Of a stretch of DNA of 34,008 bases, positions 8,891 through 16,791 are shown piece after piece. Origin of the DNA: Sanguibacter suaedae (GTDB taxonomy: Bacteria > Actinomycetota > Actinomycetes > Actinomycetales > Cellulomonadaceae); contig NZ_JAEINH010000002.1 in assembly GCF_016342785.1 (NCBI RefSeq), forward strand, positions 1 to 34,008. Direction: 5' to 3'. The notes under the pieces were generated by a model. It made no database searches. It was not told where the DNA came from and saw nothing but the letters and a program-made list of their open reading frames with translations. Position numbers and translations under genes: made by a program. Position 1 is the stretch's first letter. Each line of letters begins with the position of its first letter.

Positions 8891-9018
8891 CTTTCGGTGA
8901 GAGCCACCTTCGCAGGCGGGCGGGCTCCGGTCAACTGCTGCGCACGTCTCGATGCGGTAACGGCGGGATCGCGCGGTCCGTGGGAGCGTTCCCGCCCCGG
9001 TTCGCGTCGACAATGGCT

Positions 9019-9034
9019 ATGATTGCGCAAACAT
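9019..9034. promoter_or_regulatory. LacI-family operator in front of the lacI-type gene
   Basis: ATGATTGCGCAAACAT matches the 8875-8890 operator in 15 of 16 bases. A good -10 hexamer TATGAT (9018-9023, plus strand) overlaps its left arm, so repressor binding here would block the repressor's own promoter. A second -10 candidate, TACGAT, lies nearer the start codon. Confidence 0.8.
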
Positions 9035-9075
9035 CAGCGGTCCCACGGTGCGCCGGAGCAGCGGGGCGCAGCCAC

Positions 9076-9081
9076 TACGAT
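9076..9081 (+). promoter_or_regulatory. Candidate leaderless -10 element of the 9088 regulator gene
   Basis: TACGAT ends six bases before the ATG at 9088, where no Shine-Dalgarno sequence exists. The same cacTACGAT plus six bases plus ATG arrangement is found at the GntR gene (30695-30700). Confidence 0.5.
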
Positions 9082-9087
9082 GCCTGG

Positions 9088-10173
9088 ATGGAGCTCGAGG
9101 ACATGTCGCGCACCGAGCCGCCCGCCCCTCCCGCCCAACCCCCCGCCGCGCGTCGGCGAGCGCCCTCCATGGCCGACGTCGCGAAGATCGCCGGCGTCTC
9201 CGCCCAGACCGTCTCCCGCGTCGCCAACGGCCGGCCCAACGTCGACGACGCCACCCGTGACAAGGTCCTCTCCGCGATGCGCGTCGTGGGGTACCAGCCC
9301 AACGGCGCCGCTCGCGCCCTGGCCACCGGCCGCTTCGGGGCGTTCGGCGTCATCTCCTTCTCCGTCTCCCGCATCGGGGACGCGCGGACCATCGAGGCCA
9401 TCGCCACCGCCAGCCGCGCCGCGGGCTTCTCCATCAACCTCGTCACCGTCGAGCGCCCCACGGCCGGACGCGTGAGCGCCGCCATCGCCAACCTCGCCGG
9501 CCAGAACGTCGACGGGCTGGTCATCATCCAGGCCGAGATCCTCGACGCCCCGTCCCTCGTCATCGGCCCCGACCTGCCCGTGGTCGTCACCGACACCTAC
9601 CCCTCGACGCACCCCGACTACCCCATCGTCGACACCGACCAGGAGGGTGGCGTCCGGCGGGCGGTCGACCACCTCCTCGCGATGGGTCACCGCACCGTGT
9701 GGCACGTCGCGGGGCCCCAGACGTCCAGCGCGGCGCACGAGCGCACCGCGGCGTGGCGGTCCGCGCTCGCGGACGCGGGCGTCCCGACGCCGGTACCGCT
9801 GCGCGGGGACTGGTCGGCGGCGTCGGGCTACCAGGCGGGGCGGGAGCTCGCGGACCTGCCGCGCGAGGACCTGACCGCGGTGTTCTGCGCCAACGACCAG
9901 ATGGCCCTCGGCCTCATGCGGGCGTTCCACGAGCGCGGTGTGCGCATCCCCGAGGACGTCTCGGTGGTGGGTTTCGACGACATCGAGGAGGCCGAGTACG
10001 TGTGGCCGCCGCTGACGACGGTGCGCCAGCGCTTCGACACCATCGGGTCGTTGTGCGTGCAGACGCTCCTCGACCAGATGGAGAACGGGCGCGGCACCCA
10101 CCCCATGCGGGTGGTCCCGGTCGAGCTCGTGCTGCGGTCGAGCTCGGGCCCGCCGGGTCGACCCACCACCTGA
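9088..10173 (+). CDS. LacI-family transcriptional repressor of the beta-galactoside island
   Basis: This 361-aa regulator has a disordered N-terminal tail (about 25 aa), a LacI helix-turn-helix (MADVAKIAGVSAQTVSRVANGRP, about 28-50) with hinge, and a periplasmic-binding-protein-like sensor domain ending in the VSVVGFDDIEEAEYVWPPLTTV region. It probably binds the imported sugar or its breakdown product and releases the operators at 8875-8890 and 9019-9034, which flank the divergent promoters of this gene and the importer/GH42 operon. The frame is open from 8662, but upstream sequence contains the operators. ATG at 9088 fits a leaderless start; ATG at 9103 is the alternative. It converges with the second GH42 gene, whose stop is only six bases away. 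Confidence 0.92.
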   Translation: MELEDMSRTEPPAPPAQPPAARRRAPSMADVAKIAGVSAQTVSRVANGRPNVDDATRDKVLSAMRVVGYQPNGAARALATGRFGAFGVISFSVSRIGDARTIEAIATASRAAGFSINLVTVERPTAGRVSAAIANLAGQNVDGLVIIQAEILDAPSLVIGPDLPVVVTDTYPSTHPDYPIVDTDQEGGVRRAVDHLLAMGHRTVWHVAGPQTSSAAHERTAAWRSALADAGVPTPVPLRGDWSAASGYQAGRELADLPREDLTAVFCANDQMALGLMRAFHERGVRIPEDVSVVGFDDIEEAEYVWPPLTTVRQRFDTIGSLCVQTLLDQMENGRGTHPMRVVPVELVLRSSSGPPGRPTT

Positions 10174-10179
10174 TCCTGC

Positions 10180-12243
10180 TCAGCCCTCCTGGACCACGGC
10201 CACCTTCCCCGGGCCCACCGTGAGGGCCTCGGTGACGTGCACGTCCGCGACCAGGTCCGTCCCGGTGACGGGCACGGTGACCGCCGAGTCCGTGTGGTTG
10301 ACGACGAAGAGGAACGACGCGTCGCCACCGTGACGACGTACCACCTCCACGCCCCGCGGCGCGTCGGCCTCTGGCGTCACGCCGGAGTCGGCGAGGAGGG
10401 CGTCCACGAGGGTGGCCGTCCCGGCGCGGTCGAGCCGCGTCGCGGCGTACCAGGCGTGCCCCTGGCCGGCGTCGCGCCGTGTGACGGCCGGGTGCCCGGC
10501 GAGGGCGCCGTCGTCGTACACCGCGACGGAGTGCGCGCCCTCGAGGTGCGTCTTCTCCGTCCACAGGTCCGCCGAGAACGTGCCGCCCAGGGTGCCGGAC
10601 CCGGTCACGGTGACGGTCTCGTCCTCCTGGAGCGTGTAGAACTCCTCGGTGCGGACGCCCAGGAGGTCGCGGAACGCCCCCGGGTACCCTCCGAGGCGCA
10701 CGTGGTCGTTCTCGTCGACGATCCCGGAGAAGTAGGTGACGAGCACGGTCGCGCCGCGCTCCGCGGCGCGCGCCACGGCCGCGGCGTCGTCGTCGGAGAC
10801 GAGGTAGAGGGTGGGGACCACGAGGAGGTCGTAGCCGGTGAGGTCGTGCGAGGGGTGGACGATGTCGACGCTCACGCCCCGGTACCAGAGCTCGCGGTAG
10901 TACGTCAGGGCCTGCTCGGTGTAGCGCAGCGCCTGCGTCGGGTGGGAGTCGAGCTCCGCGGCCCACCATGCCTCGTAGTCGAAGAGGATCGCGGCGCGCG
11001 AGCGCACCCGGGACCCGCGCACCGGGGCGAGCCTCTTCAGGGCGTCGCCGAGCTCGACGGTGCTGCGCCACACGTCGGTGTCCGTCCCGGCGTGGGGCAG
11101 CATCGCGGAGTGGAACTTCTCCGCGCCGGCCCGCGACTGACGCCACTGGAAGAACATCACCGAGTCGGCGCCGCGGGCTACGTGGGCGAGGGAGTTGCGG
11201 AGCATCTCGCCCGGGGCCTTGGTGCGGTTGCGGGGCTGCCAGTTCACCGCCGACGTCGAGTGCTCCATGAGGATCCACGGCGCCCCTCCGGCGATCCCGC
11301 GGGTGAGGTCCGCGGAGAACGCGAGCTCGATGTGACGCTCGGCGTCGTCGGCGGCCGTGTAGTGGTCGTTGGCGACGACGTCGAGGTCGTGCGCCCAGGA
11401 GAAGTAGTCCATCCCCTTGGTGCCGGTGGACGCCATGAGGTTGGTGGTGGTGGGCACGTCCGGGGTGATGCTGCGCAGCGTGTCGCGCAGGTCCCGGTAG
11501 TAGTCCCGCAGGGCGTCGGAGGAGAAGCGGTCGAAGTCGAGCTGCTGGGTCGGGTTCGCGTAGGTGGGGGCGGTCCTCGGGGGGAGGACGTCGTCGAACG
11601 TCGAGTAGCGCTGCGACCAGAAGGCGGTGCCCCACGCCTCGTTGAGGGCGTCGACGGTGCCGTATCGGGTGGTGAGCCAGGTCCGGAACGCGGCGGCGGC
11701 CGCGTCCGAGTAGTCGCGGGGGACGTGGCACCCGATCTCGTTGTCGACGTGCCACAGGGCGAGCGCAGGGTGGTCACGGTAGCGCTCGGCGACCACACGG
11801 GTGGTGCGCAGGGCGTACTCGCGGAACACGGGGTGGGTCACGGAGTAGGACTGGCGTCCGCCCTGCCACAGGACGGTCCCGTCGGCGAGCTGCGGGAGGA
11901 TCTCGGGGTGGCGGGCCGTGAGCCACGGGGGCGGGCTGGCCGTGGCGGTGGCGAGCGCCACCTGGATCCCGGCGGCGTGGAGGCGGTCGAGGGTCTCGTC
12001 GAGCCACCCGAACTCGTAGGTGCCCTCGTCGGGCTCGATCGTGGCCCACGCGAAGATGGCGACGCTCACGAGGTTGACGCCGGCCTCGACCATGAGGTCG
12101 ACGTCCTCGAGGCGGGTCACCTCGGGCCACTGCTCGGGGTTGTAGTCGCCGCCGTACCCGAGGCCGGCGAGGCGTGCGTTCCAGGGGGTGCCTGCGGGTC
12201 GGGGCGTGATGGGTGCGGGGGAGGTCGCGTCGTCGGGAGCCAT
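10180..12243 (-). CDS. GH42 beta-galactosidase, second copy
   Basis: This 687-aa protein is a complete cytoplasmic GH42 enzyme, clearly paralogous to the one at 3208-5274: both share GGDYNPEQW, TATASPPPWLT, the MEHSTSAVNWQ block and FFQWRQS-type segments. The acid/base Glu169 lies in HVDNE and the nucleophile Glu327 in LMEHSTSAVNW. It is not in the importer operon and faces the LacI gene tail to tail. No Shine-Dalgarno sequence precedes the ATG. Instead TACGCT (12255-12250, minus strand) ends six bases before it, suggesting leaderless transcription, and an operator-like motif overlaps that element. A different linkage preference from the first copy is likely but cannot be read from sequence. 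Confidence 0.95.
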   Translation of the reverse strand: MAPDDATSPAPITPRPAGTPWNARLAGLGYGGDYNPEQWPEVTRLEDVDLMVEAGVNLVSVAIFAWATIEPDEGTYEFGWLDETLDRLHAAGIQVALATATASPPPWLTARHPEILPQLADGTVLWQGGRQSYSVTHPVFREYALRTTRVVAERYRDHPALALWHVDNEIGCHVPRDYSDAAAAAFRTWLTTRYGTVDALNEAWGTAFWSQRYSTFDDVLPPRTAPTYANPTQQLDFDRFSSDALRDYYRDLRDTLRSITPDVPTTTNLMASTGTKGMDYFSWAHDLDVVANDHYTAADDAERHIELAFSADLTRGIAGGAPWILMEHSTSAVNWQPRNRTKAPGEMLRNSLAHVARGADSVMFFQWRQSRAGAEKFHSAMLPHAGTDTDVWRSTVELGDALKRLAPVRGSRVRSRAAILFDYEAWWAAELDSHPTQALRYTEQALTYYRELWYRGVSVDIVHPSHDLTGYDLLVVPTLYLVSDDDAAAVARAAERGATVLVTYFSGIVDENDHVRLGGYPGAFRDLLGVRTEEFYTLQEDETVTVTGSGTLGGTFSADLWTEKTHLEGAHSVAVYDDGALAGHPAVTRRDAGQGHAWYAATRLDRAGTATLVDALLADSGVTPEADAPRGVEVVRRHGGDASFLFVVNHTDSAVTVPVTGTDLVADVHVTEALTVGPGKVAVVQEG

Positions 12244-12245
12244 TG

Positions 12246-12259
12246 GGTAAGCGTATTCC
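12246..12259. promoter_or_regulatory. Operator-like motif overlapping the probable -10 of the second GH42 gene
   Basis: On the minus strand this reads GGAATACGCTTACC, matching 12 of 14 bases of the site at 1229-1242. It overlaps the -10 candidate TACGCT (12255-12250). Its own symmetry is poor (only the outer and central pairs match), so the support comes mainly from the repeat and the position. Confidence 0.4.
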
Positions 12260-12303
12260 AGCTCGGTCGTGGCGGCACAACCGGACCGGCGACGCGGCCT
12301 CGG

Positions 12304-12552
12304 TCAGTCCAGGAGGCCGAGCCCGTACCCGAGGAACGCCAGCGCGCCCACCAGCACGACGAGGCCGATCCCGCCGAGCCACGCCCACTGCGTCCACCGC
12401 GCCGGCGCGTCCTCCCCGTGACCCTGGACCGCGCTCACGGAGCTCTCGCCCGGTGGGGTGTCGCCGGGCTCGACGGAACCGCTCCCGGCCCCCGGTGCTC
12501 CTGCGGGCAGCTCGTCCGGGTCGGGATCGGCGTTGTGCGCTTCGGTGGCCAT
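12304..12552 (-). CDS. Small single-pass membrane protein, unknown function
   Basis: This 82-aa protein has an acidic, Pro/Gly-rich N-terminal half (1-50) and one C-terminal transmembrane helix (about 59-80, GGIGLVVLVGALAFLGYG). I do not recognise it. The frame stays open far upstream only as a shadow of the phosphatase gene. The ATG at 12552 is supported by AAGGAG six bases upstream. It lies 60 bases upstream of the second GH42 gene on the same strand, but that gene seems to have its own promoter. Confidence 0.7.
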   Translation of the reverse strand: MATEAHNADPDPDELPAGAPGAGSGSVEPGDTPPGESSVSAVQGHGEDAPARWTQWAWLGGIGLVVLVGALAFLGYGLGLLD

Positions 12553-12642
12553 GGGTCTCCTTGGTGGGACGAGGACGGTCTGCTCCCACAGTAGGCGCGC
12601 CCTCGAGCGGTGTCCCGACGAGCGGCGGACGCACCCTCCCAG

Positions 12643-12648
12643 TAATTT
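12643..12648 (+). promoter_or_regulatory. Candidate leaderless -10 element of the phosphatase gene
   Basis: TAATTT ends six bases before the GTG at 12655. There is no Shine-Dalgarno sequence, and this is one of the few AT-rich spots in the area. Confidence 0.5.
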
Positions 12649-12654
12649 GGGTCC

Positions 12655-14478
12655 GTGACGACGGACTGGCTCACCGAGGCGACGAGCACGAGCGCCCACC
12701 CGAGCAGCACGGGTGCCCTCGCTCGCGAGGTCCGGTGGGAGGACACGCCGCTGGGCGCGCCCGAGACCTGGCCGGAGTCGCTGCGCAACGCCGTCCGTCT
12801 GTGCTTCAGCACGCGGTTCCCCGTCCTGGTCACGTGGGGCCCGGAGCTGACCATGATCTACAACGACGGCTACCGCGACATGCTGGGAAGCCGCAAGCAC
12901 CCCGGGGCGATGGGTTCGTCGGTCGCCGAGGTCTGGGCGGAGATCTGGGACGACGTCCGCCCGCTCTTCGACCAGGTGCTCACCACGGGCAGGCCCACGT
13001 GGTTCGAGGACATCGAGCTCATGGTGAACCGGTCGGGCTTCGACGAGGAGGCCAGGTTCGCCTTCTCCTACAGCCCCCTCACGGACGAGACCGGAGCGGT
13101 CGTGGGCGTGCTCGACATCGCCACGGAGACGACGGCGGCGGTCGTCTCCGGGCGCCGCCTCGCGACCATCGACGCGCTGCACGTCAGGATGCGTGCCCAC
13201 GACGGGGACCTCGCCGGGCTCGCGCAGGGCGTGGTCGAGGTCCTCCGGGACAGTGCCGACATCGCGGCAGGCTCCCTCTACCTCACGGCCGCGGCCCTGC
13301 CCGGCGCGGCCCGCCTGGGCCCGCGGGACGTCGTCCTCGCCGCCTCGACGCACGGGGACGAGGACGCCTGCGGGGTCCCCCTGGACCTGCTCCGCACCGT
13401 CGTGGCCACCGGCATCCCGGCCCAGCGCGGCTCCGCGCTCGCGGCACCGCTCGCCCGCCCCGGCGACGAGACCGTCGCGGGCGTCGTCGTCCTCGAACCG
13501 TCCGACCGCCGACCCGACGACGAGGGCCGCCGCTCCTTCCTCACCGTCCTCGCGTCGGCCGTCGGTGACTCGTTCAGCTCGTCGCTCGCCCAGCGTCGTC
13601 GGCTGGAGTCGCTCCACGACCGTGCCACCCGCTCGGAGCGCGAGGCGCAGCGGGTCCGCGAGGCGACCCTCACGCTCCAGCGCTCCCTCCTCACCCCGCC
13701 GCCGGACCATGACAGGCTCGAGGTCGCCGTGCGCTACCGGCCCGCGTCGGCCGACCTCGCGGTGGGCGGGGACTGGTACGACGCGTTCGTCACGCAGGAC
13801 GGGACCGCGACCGTCGTCATCGGCGACGTCGCGGGGCACGACCAGCACGCGGCCGCGGCCATGGCACAGGTGCGCGGAACCGTCCGGGCCATCGCCTACG
13901 ACACCGGCGACTCGCCCGCACGCGTGCTCGAACGGACGGACGCCGCCATCCACGGCCTGGCCCTCGGTCGCTCGGCCGTCGCGTCGGCGATCGTCGCGCG
14001 CATCGAGGAGACCGACGGGCCGGGCGTCATGGTCCGTTGGTCCAACGCGGGGCACGTCCCGCCGGCGATCGTCCGTGCCGACGGGAGCGTCGAGCTGGTC
14101 CGTCGGAACAACGACCTCATCCTCGGGGTCATCCCGGACCGTGTCCGCACGGACCACACGATCGAGCTGGACGAGGGGGACACCCTCGTCCTCTACACCG
14201 ACGGCCTCGTGGAGCGTCGCGACCGGTCGCTCGTGGACAACCTCGACACCTTCGTCGACGTCCTCGGGCGCACCTGCGGGACGAGCATCGAGGAGTTCTG
14301 CGACGAGGTCCTCGACACGCTCCTGCCCGGGTTCGCGGAGGACGACGTGGCGCTCGTCCTCGTCCGCCCCCGCGCCGGCCGGCCCGCGCAGCACGCATCG
14401 GCGGTCCGAGCCGGTGGCGACCGGACGGACGGGGCGGGGACGGTCAGGACCGTCGGGGCGTCGAGTCCCGCACGATGA
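12655..14478 (+). CDS. PAS/GAF sensor PP2C-type (SpoIIE-like) serine/threonine phosphatase
   Basis: This 607-aa cytoplasmic protein is a sensor phosphatase of the RsbU/SpoIIE kind, which usually dephosphorylates anti-sigma-factor antagonists. The N-terminal PAS-like domain (about 25-160) resembles those of hybrid kinases (VRWEDTPLGAPETWPESL at its start). A divergent GAF-like region follows (165-310) and a helical linker (315-345). The PP2C domain (about 355-590) has metal-binding aspartates in GGDWYD (Asp373), GDVAGHD (Asp391), LYTDGLVE (Asp516) and EDDVALVLV (Asp563/564). No anti-sigma factor or STAS antagonist gene is nearby, so it is an orphan. The GTG start fits a leaderless transcript. 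Its last 35 bases overlap the convergent LacI gene. No transmembrane segment is seen. Confidence 0.9.
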   Translation: MTTDWLTEATSTSAHPSSTGALAREVRWEDTPLGAPETWPESLRNAVRLCFSTRFPVLVTWGPELTMIYNDGYRDMLGSRKHPGAMGSSVAEVWAEIWDDVRPLFDQVLTTGRPTWFEDIELMVNRSGFDEEARFAFSYSPLTDETGAVVGVLDIATETTAAVVSGRRLATIDALHVRMRAHDGDLAGLAQGVVEVLRDSADIAAGSLYLTAAALPGAARLGPRDVVLAASTHGDEDACGVPLDLLRTVVATGIPAQRGSALAAPLARPGDETVAGVVVLEPSDRRPDDEGRRSFLTVLASAVGDSFSSSLAQRRRLESLHDRATRSEREAQRVREATLTLQRSLLTPPPDHDRLEVAVRYRPASADLAVGGDWYDAFVTQDGTATVVIGDVAGHDQHAAAAMAQVRGTVRAIAYDTGDSPARVLERTDAAIHGLALGRSAVASAIVARIEETDGPGVMVRWSNAGHVPPAIVRADGSVELVRRNNDLILGVIPDRVRTDHTIELDEGDTLVLYTDGLVERRDRSLVDNLDTFVDVLGRTCGTSIEEFCDEVLDTLLPGFAEDDVALVLVRPRAGRPAQHASAVRAGGDRTDGAGTVRTVGASSPAR

Positions 14479-15484
14479 CCTGACCGTCGACCGGCACGAC
14501 GCGCGGCTCGTCCCGGGGCGGGGCGAGGGCGAGCTCCGTCGCCATGACGCCGATGTCGGCGAGCGGCAGCCGGATGGTCGTGAGCGAGGGCACGATGTCA
14601 CGGAGCGTGAGGATGTCGTCGAACCCCGCGATGGCGACGTCGTCGGGCACGGACAGGCCTGCCGCCCGTGCGGCGGCCATGGCGCCGACGGCCATGACGT
14701 CGTTCACCGCGAACACGGCGTCCACCGGGCAGGTCCCGTCCGCCGAGCGTCCGAGGAGCGTCCGCATCCCCTCGAAGCCGCCGTCGCGCGTGAAGGGCCC
14801 GCGGACCACGTGGGCATCGTCGATCTCGACGCCCAGCCCGGCGAGGCCGTCGCGCAGGCCCTCGAAGCGGGCCTCGGCGGTGAGGTGGCCCTCTGGTCCG
14901 GCGAGCACGCCGAAGCGGCGGTAGCCGAGGGCGTGCAACCGGCTCGCGAGCTCACCGGTGGCTCGCTGGTTCTCGATGGTCACGGTGTCCACGCCGAGGA
15001 GAGGCTGCCCCACGGCCGCGACCCCGCCACCGCGGCTCCTGTACTCCTCGAGCGCCGACGAGAGCCGGGCGTTCGCCTCCTCGTCGGCGGTGCGGCCGCC
15101 CGCGAGGATGATGGCGCGGGCCCGCTGCCGTTGCATGAGCTCGACGAACGCGAGCTCCCGGTCCCCGTCCCGCTCGGTGCTCGCGAGGGTGACCACGAGC
15201 CCGGCGCGCTCCGCGGCCGACGTCACCCCCGAGGCGATGGTCGAGAAGTAGGGGTCGGCGATGTCGTGGACGATGAGCCCCAGGGCCGTGGTGCGCCCGC
15301 GGGCCATGGCCTGCGCGTTGGCGTCCGGCGAGTACCGGAGGCGACGCGCGGCGTCGAGCACCTTCTCGCGCAGGTCCGGACGGACCGTGCGGTTGGCGCT
15401 GCCGTTGATGGCTCGTGACGCCGTGGCGAGGGAGACTCCTGCTTCGCGGGCGACGTCGCTGAGGGTCACGGTCATAGGGGTCAT
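14444..15484 (-). CDS. LacI-family transcriptional regulator linked to glycerate kinase
   Basis: This 346-aa regulator has a LacI helix-turn-helix (VTLSDVAREAGVSLATASRAING, about 6-28), hinge (about 55-62) and sugar-binding-type sensor domain (LGLIVHDIADPYFSTIASGV to VAIAGFDDILTLRDIVPSLTTI). It starts only 12 bases after the glycerate kinase stop codon, so the two are likely co-transcribed and it may control that gene. ATG at 15484 and ATG at 15475 are both possible; AGGA lies a better distance from 15475. The 3' end overlaps the phosphatase gene by 35 bases on the opposite strand. It could also bind the GGANNGCGCTNNCC-type sites in the window, but nothing in the sequence proves this. Confidence 0.9.
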   Translation of the reverse strand: MTPMTVTLSDVAREAGVSLATASRAINGSANRTVRPDLREKVLDAARRLRYSPDANAQAMARGRTTALGLIVHDIADPYFSTIASGVTSAAERAGLVVTLASTERDGDRELAFVELMQRQRARAIILAGGRTADEEANARLSSALEEYRSRGGGVAAVGQPLLGVDTVTIENQRATGELASRLHALGYRRFGVLAGPEGHLTAEARFEGLRDGLAGLGVEIDDAHVVRGPFTRDGGFEGMRTLLGRSADGTCPVDAVFAVNDVMAVGAMAAARAAGLSVPDDVAIAGFDDILTLRDIVPSLTTIRLPLADIGVMATELALAPPRDEPRVVPVDGQVIVRDSTPRRS

Positions 15485-15496
15485 CCTAGGGGCGCG

Positions 15497-16609
15497 TCAC
15501 GCGGCGGAGGTGGGCCCTCCGAGCTCGCGGGCCGCCCGGGCTCCCGCGTCGAAGAGCCAGCGCTCGGGCTCGGCGACGGCCGCGGCGTCGGACCCGGCGA
15601 TCTCGGAGAGGGCGCAGTGCCAGGTGCCGAGGGCGTCGAGCGCGCTGCGCGCCGCGACGGTCCCTGCGACGACTGCCGTCCGCGGGCCGTGCGCGGCGAG
15701 GGCGAGGGCCTCGCCCACAGCCTTGCCGTGGAGGCTCGTCGCGTCGAACCGGCCCTCGCCGGTGAGCAGCACGTCGGCCCCGGCGAGGAGGTTCTCGAGG
15801 CCGACGAGGCGCGCGATGGCAGCCGCCCCGGGTTCGACGCGGGCCTTCCACGCCACCGTGAATCCGTAGGCGGTGCCGCCTGCGGCGCCCGCACCCGGTG
15901 CGTCGGGCGCCCCGCCGAGGACGCCCGCGAACCGGGAGAGGCCGTTCTCGAGGCGGGCGACGTCGTCCGGGCCGGCGCCCTTCTGGGGGCCGTAGACCGC
16001 GGCGGACCCCGTGGACCCGAGGAGGGGGTTGGTGACGTCGGTGAGGAGGGTGACGCCGCCCGCGGGCGGACGGCGCAGGTCCGTCATGTCCGCGAAGAAC
16101 AGACGCTCGAGGGCGCCGCCGCCGTCGGGCAGGGCCTCGCCCGCCTCGTCGAGGAGCGCGAGGCCGAGGGCGCTGAGCGCGCCGGCCCCGCCGTCGGTGG
16201 ACGCGGAGCCGCCGAGGGCGATCACGAGCGACAGGGCACCCGCGTCGAGCGCGGAGCCGATGACCTCGCCGAGCCCGCGGGTGGAGGCGCCCAGCGCGTC
16301 GGGGCGCTCCATGCGGGGCAGGCCGACCACCTGGGCGAGGTCCACCACGGCGGTGCCGTCGGGCAGGGCGAGCCAGCGGCCCGTGACGGTCCGCCCGTCG
16401 GGGCCGGTGCAGCCGGGGACGTCGTGGTAGGTGGCGCCGGGCACGGAGCGGGCGATCACGTCGAGGGTGCCCTCACCGCCGTCGGCGAGCGGTGCGGAGC
16501 TCACCTCGTCGTCCGGGCGGACGGACGCCCACCCGCGCGCCATGGCGTCGGCGGCGCGGGACGCGTCGACCGTTCCCTTGAACGAGTCCGGGGCGACGAC
16601 GATGCGCAT
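15497..16609 (-). CDS. Glycerate 2-kinase (GarK/GlxK type)
   Basis: This 370-aa protein phosphorylates D-glycerate with ATP, feeding glycerate from glyoxylate or sugar-acid breakdown into glycolysis. Family landmarks are the N-terminal MRIVVAPDSFKGT, ADGGEGT (about 43-49), the glycine-rich ALGGSASTDGGAGAL and LLTGEGRFDATSLHGK near the C-terminal third. The length is typical of the type I glycerate kinase family. The frame is open to 16732, but the conserved start and AGGAG seven bases upstream fix the ATG at 16609. It is followed at 12 bases by a LacI regulator gene. No glyoxylate pathway genes are visible here. Confidence 0.93.
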   Translation of the reverse strand: MRIVVAPDSFKGTVDASRAADAMARGWASVRPDDEVSSAPLADGGEGTLDVIARSVPGATYHDVPGCTGPDGRTVTGRWLALPDGTAVVDLAQVVGLPRMERPDALGASTRGLGEVIGSALDAGALSLVIALGGSASTDGGAGALSALGLALLDEAGEALPDGGGALERLFFADMTDLRRPPAGGVTLLTDVTNPLLGSTGSAAVYGPQKGAGPDDVARLENGLSRFAGVLGGAPDAPGAGAAGGTAYGFTVAWKARVEPGAAAIARLVGLENLLAGADVLLTGEGRFDATSLHGKAVGEALALAAHGPRTAVVAGTVAARSALDALGTWHCALSEIAGSDAAAVAEPERWLFDAGARAARELGGPTSAA

Positions 16610-16681
16610 GACAGGCTCCTCACGAAGGCGGGTGTCCGCGCTCCTCGGCACGAGACCGCTGTCGACGAGAGCGTACGTCTG

Positions 16682-16737
16682 CGGAGGCGACATCGCTGGG
16701 CGCACGGGAGCGTGCCCGACGCGTCGTCGCACCTCCG
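16682..16737. other. Structured intergenic element between trmL and the glycerate kinase gene
   Basis: An outer stem pairs CGGAGG+CGAC (16682-16691) with GTCG+CCTCCG (16726-16737, two-base bulge), enclosing an inner hairpin GCACG-ggag-CGTGC (16702-16715) extended by two G-C pairs across a bulge. It could be the trmL terminator or part of the glycerate kinase leader. The rest of the 182-base gap shows nothing clear. Confidence 0.4.
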
Positions 16738-16791
16738 GAAGGTATGTCGGCAGGTCATGGCCGGATATGAGGGTTCCGGGTGAATGAGTTC

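Noticed and set aside
12639-12652. CCCAGTAATTTGGG as an operator
   Set aside because: Only the outer four bases on each side are complementary; better explained as a -10 element before the GTG.
12553-14601. Long extension of the small membrane protein frame across the phosphatase gene
   Set aside because: It is the antisense of the phosphatase coding region; AAGGAG and a sensible protein start are at 12552.
16717-16726. CGACGCGTCG as a regulator site
   Set aside because: A 10-bp GC-only palindrome is expected by chance in DNA of this composition, and it lies within a larger stem.
16761-16779. CCGGA-N9-TCCGG as trmL terminator
   Set aside because: The stem is only five pairs with a large loop; the structure at 16682-16737 is stronger.
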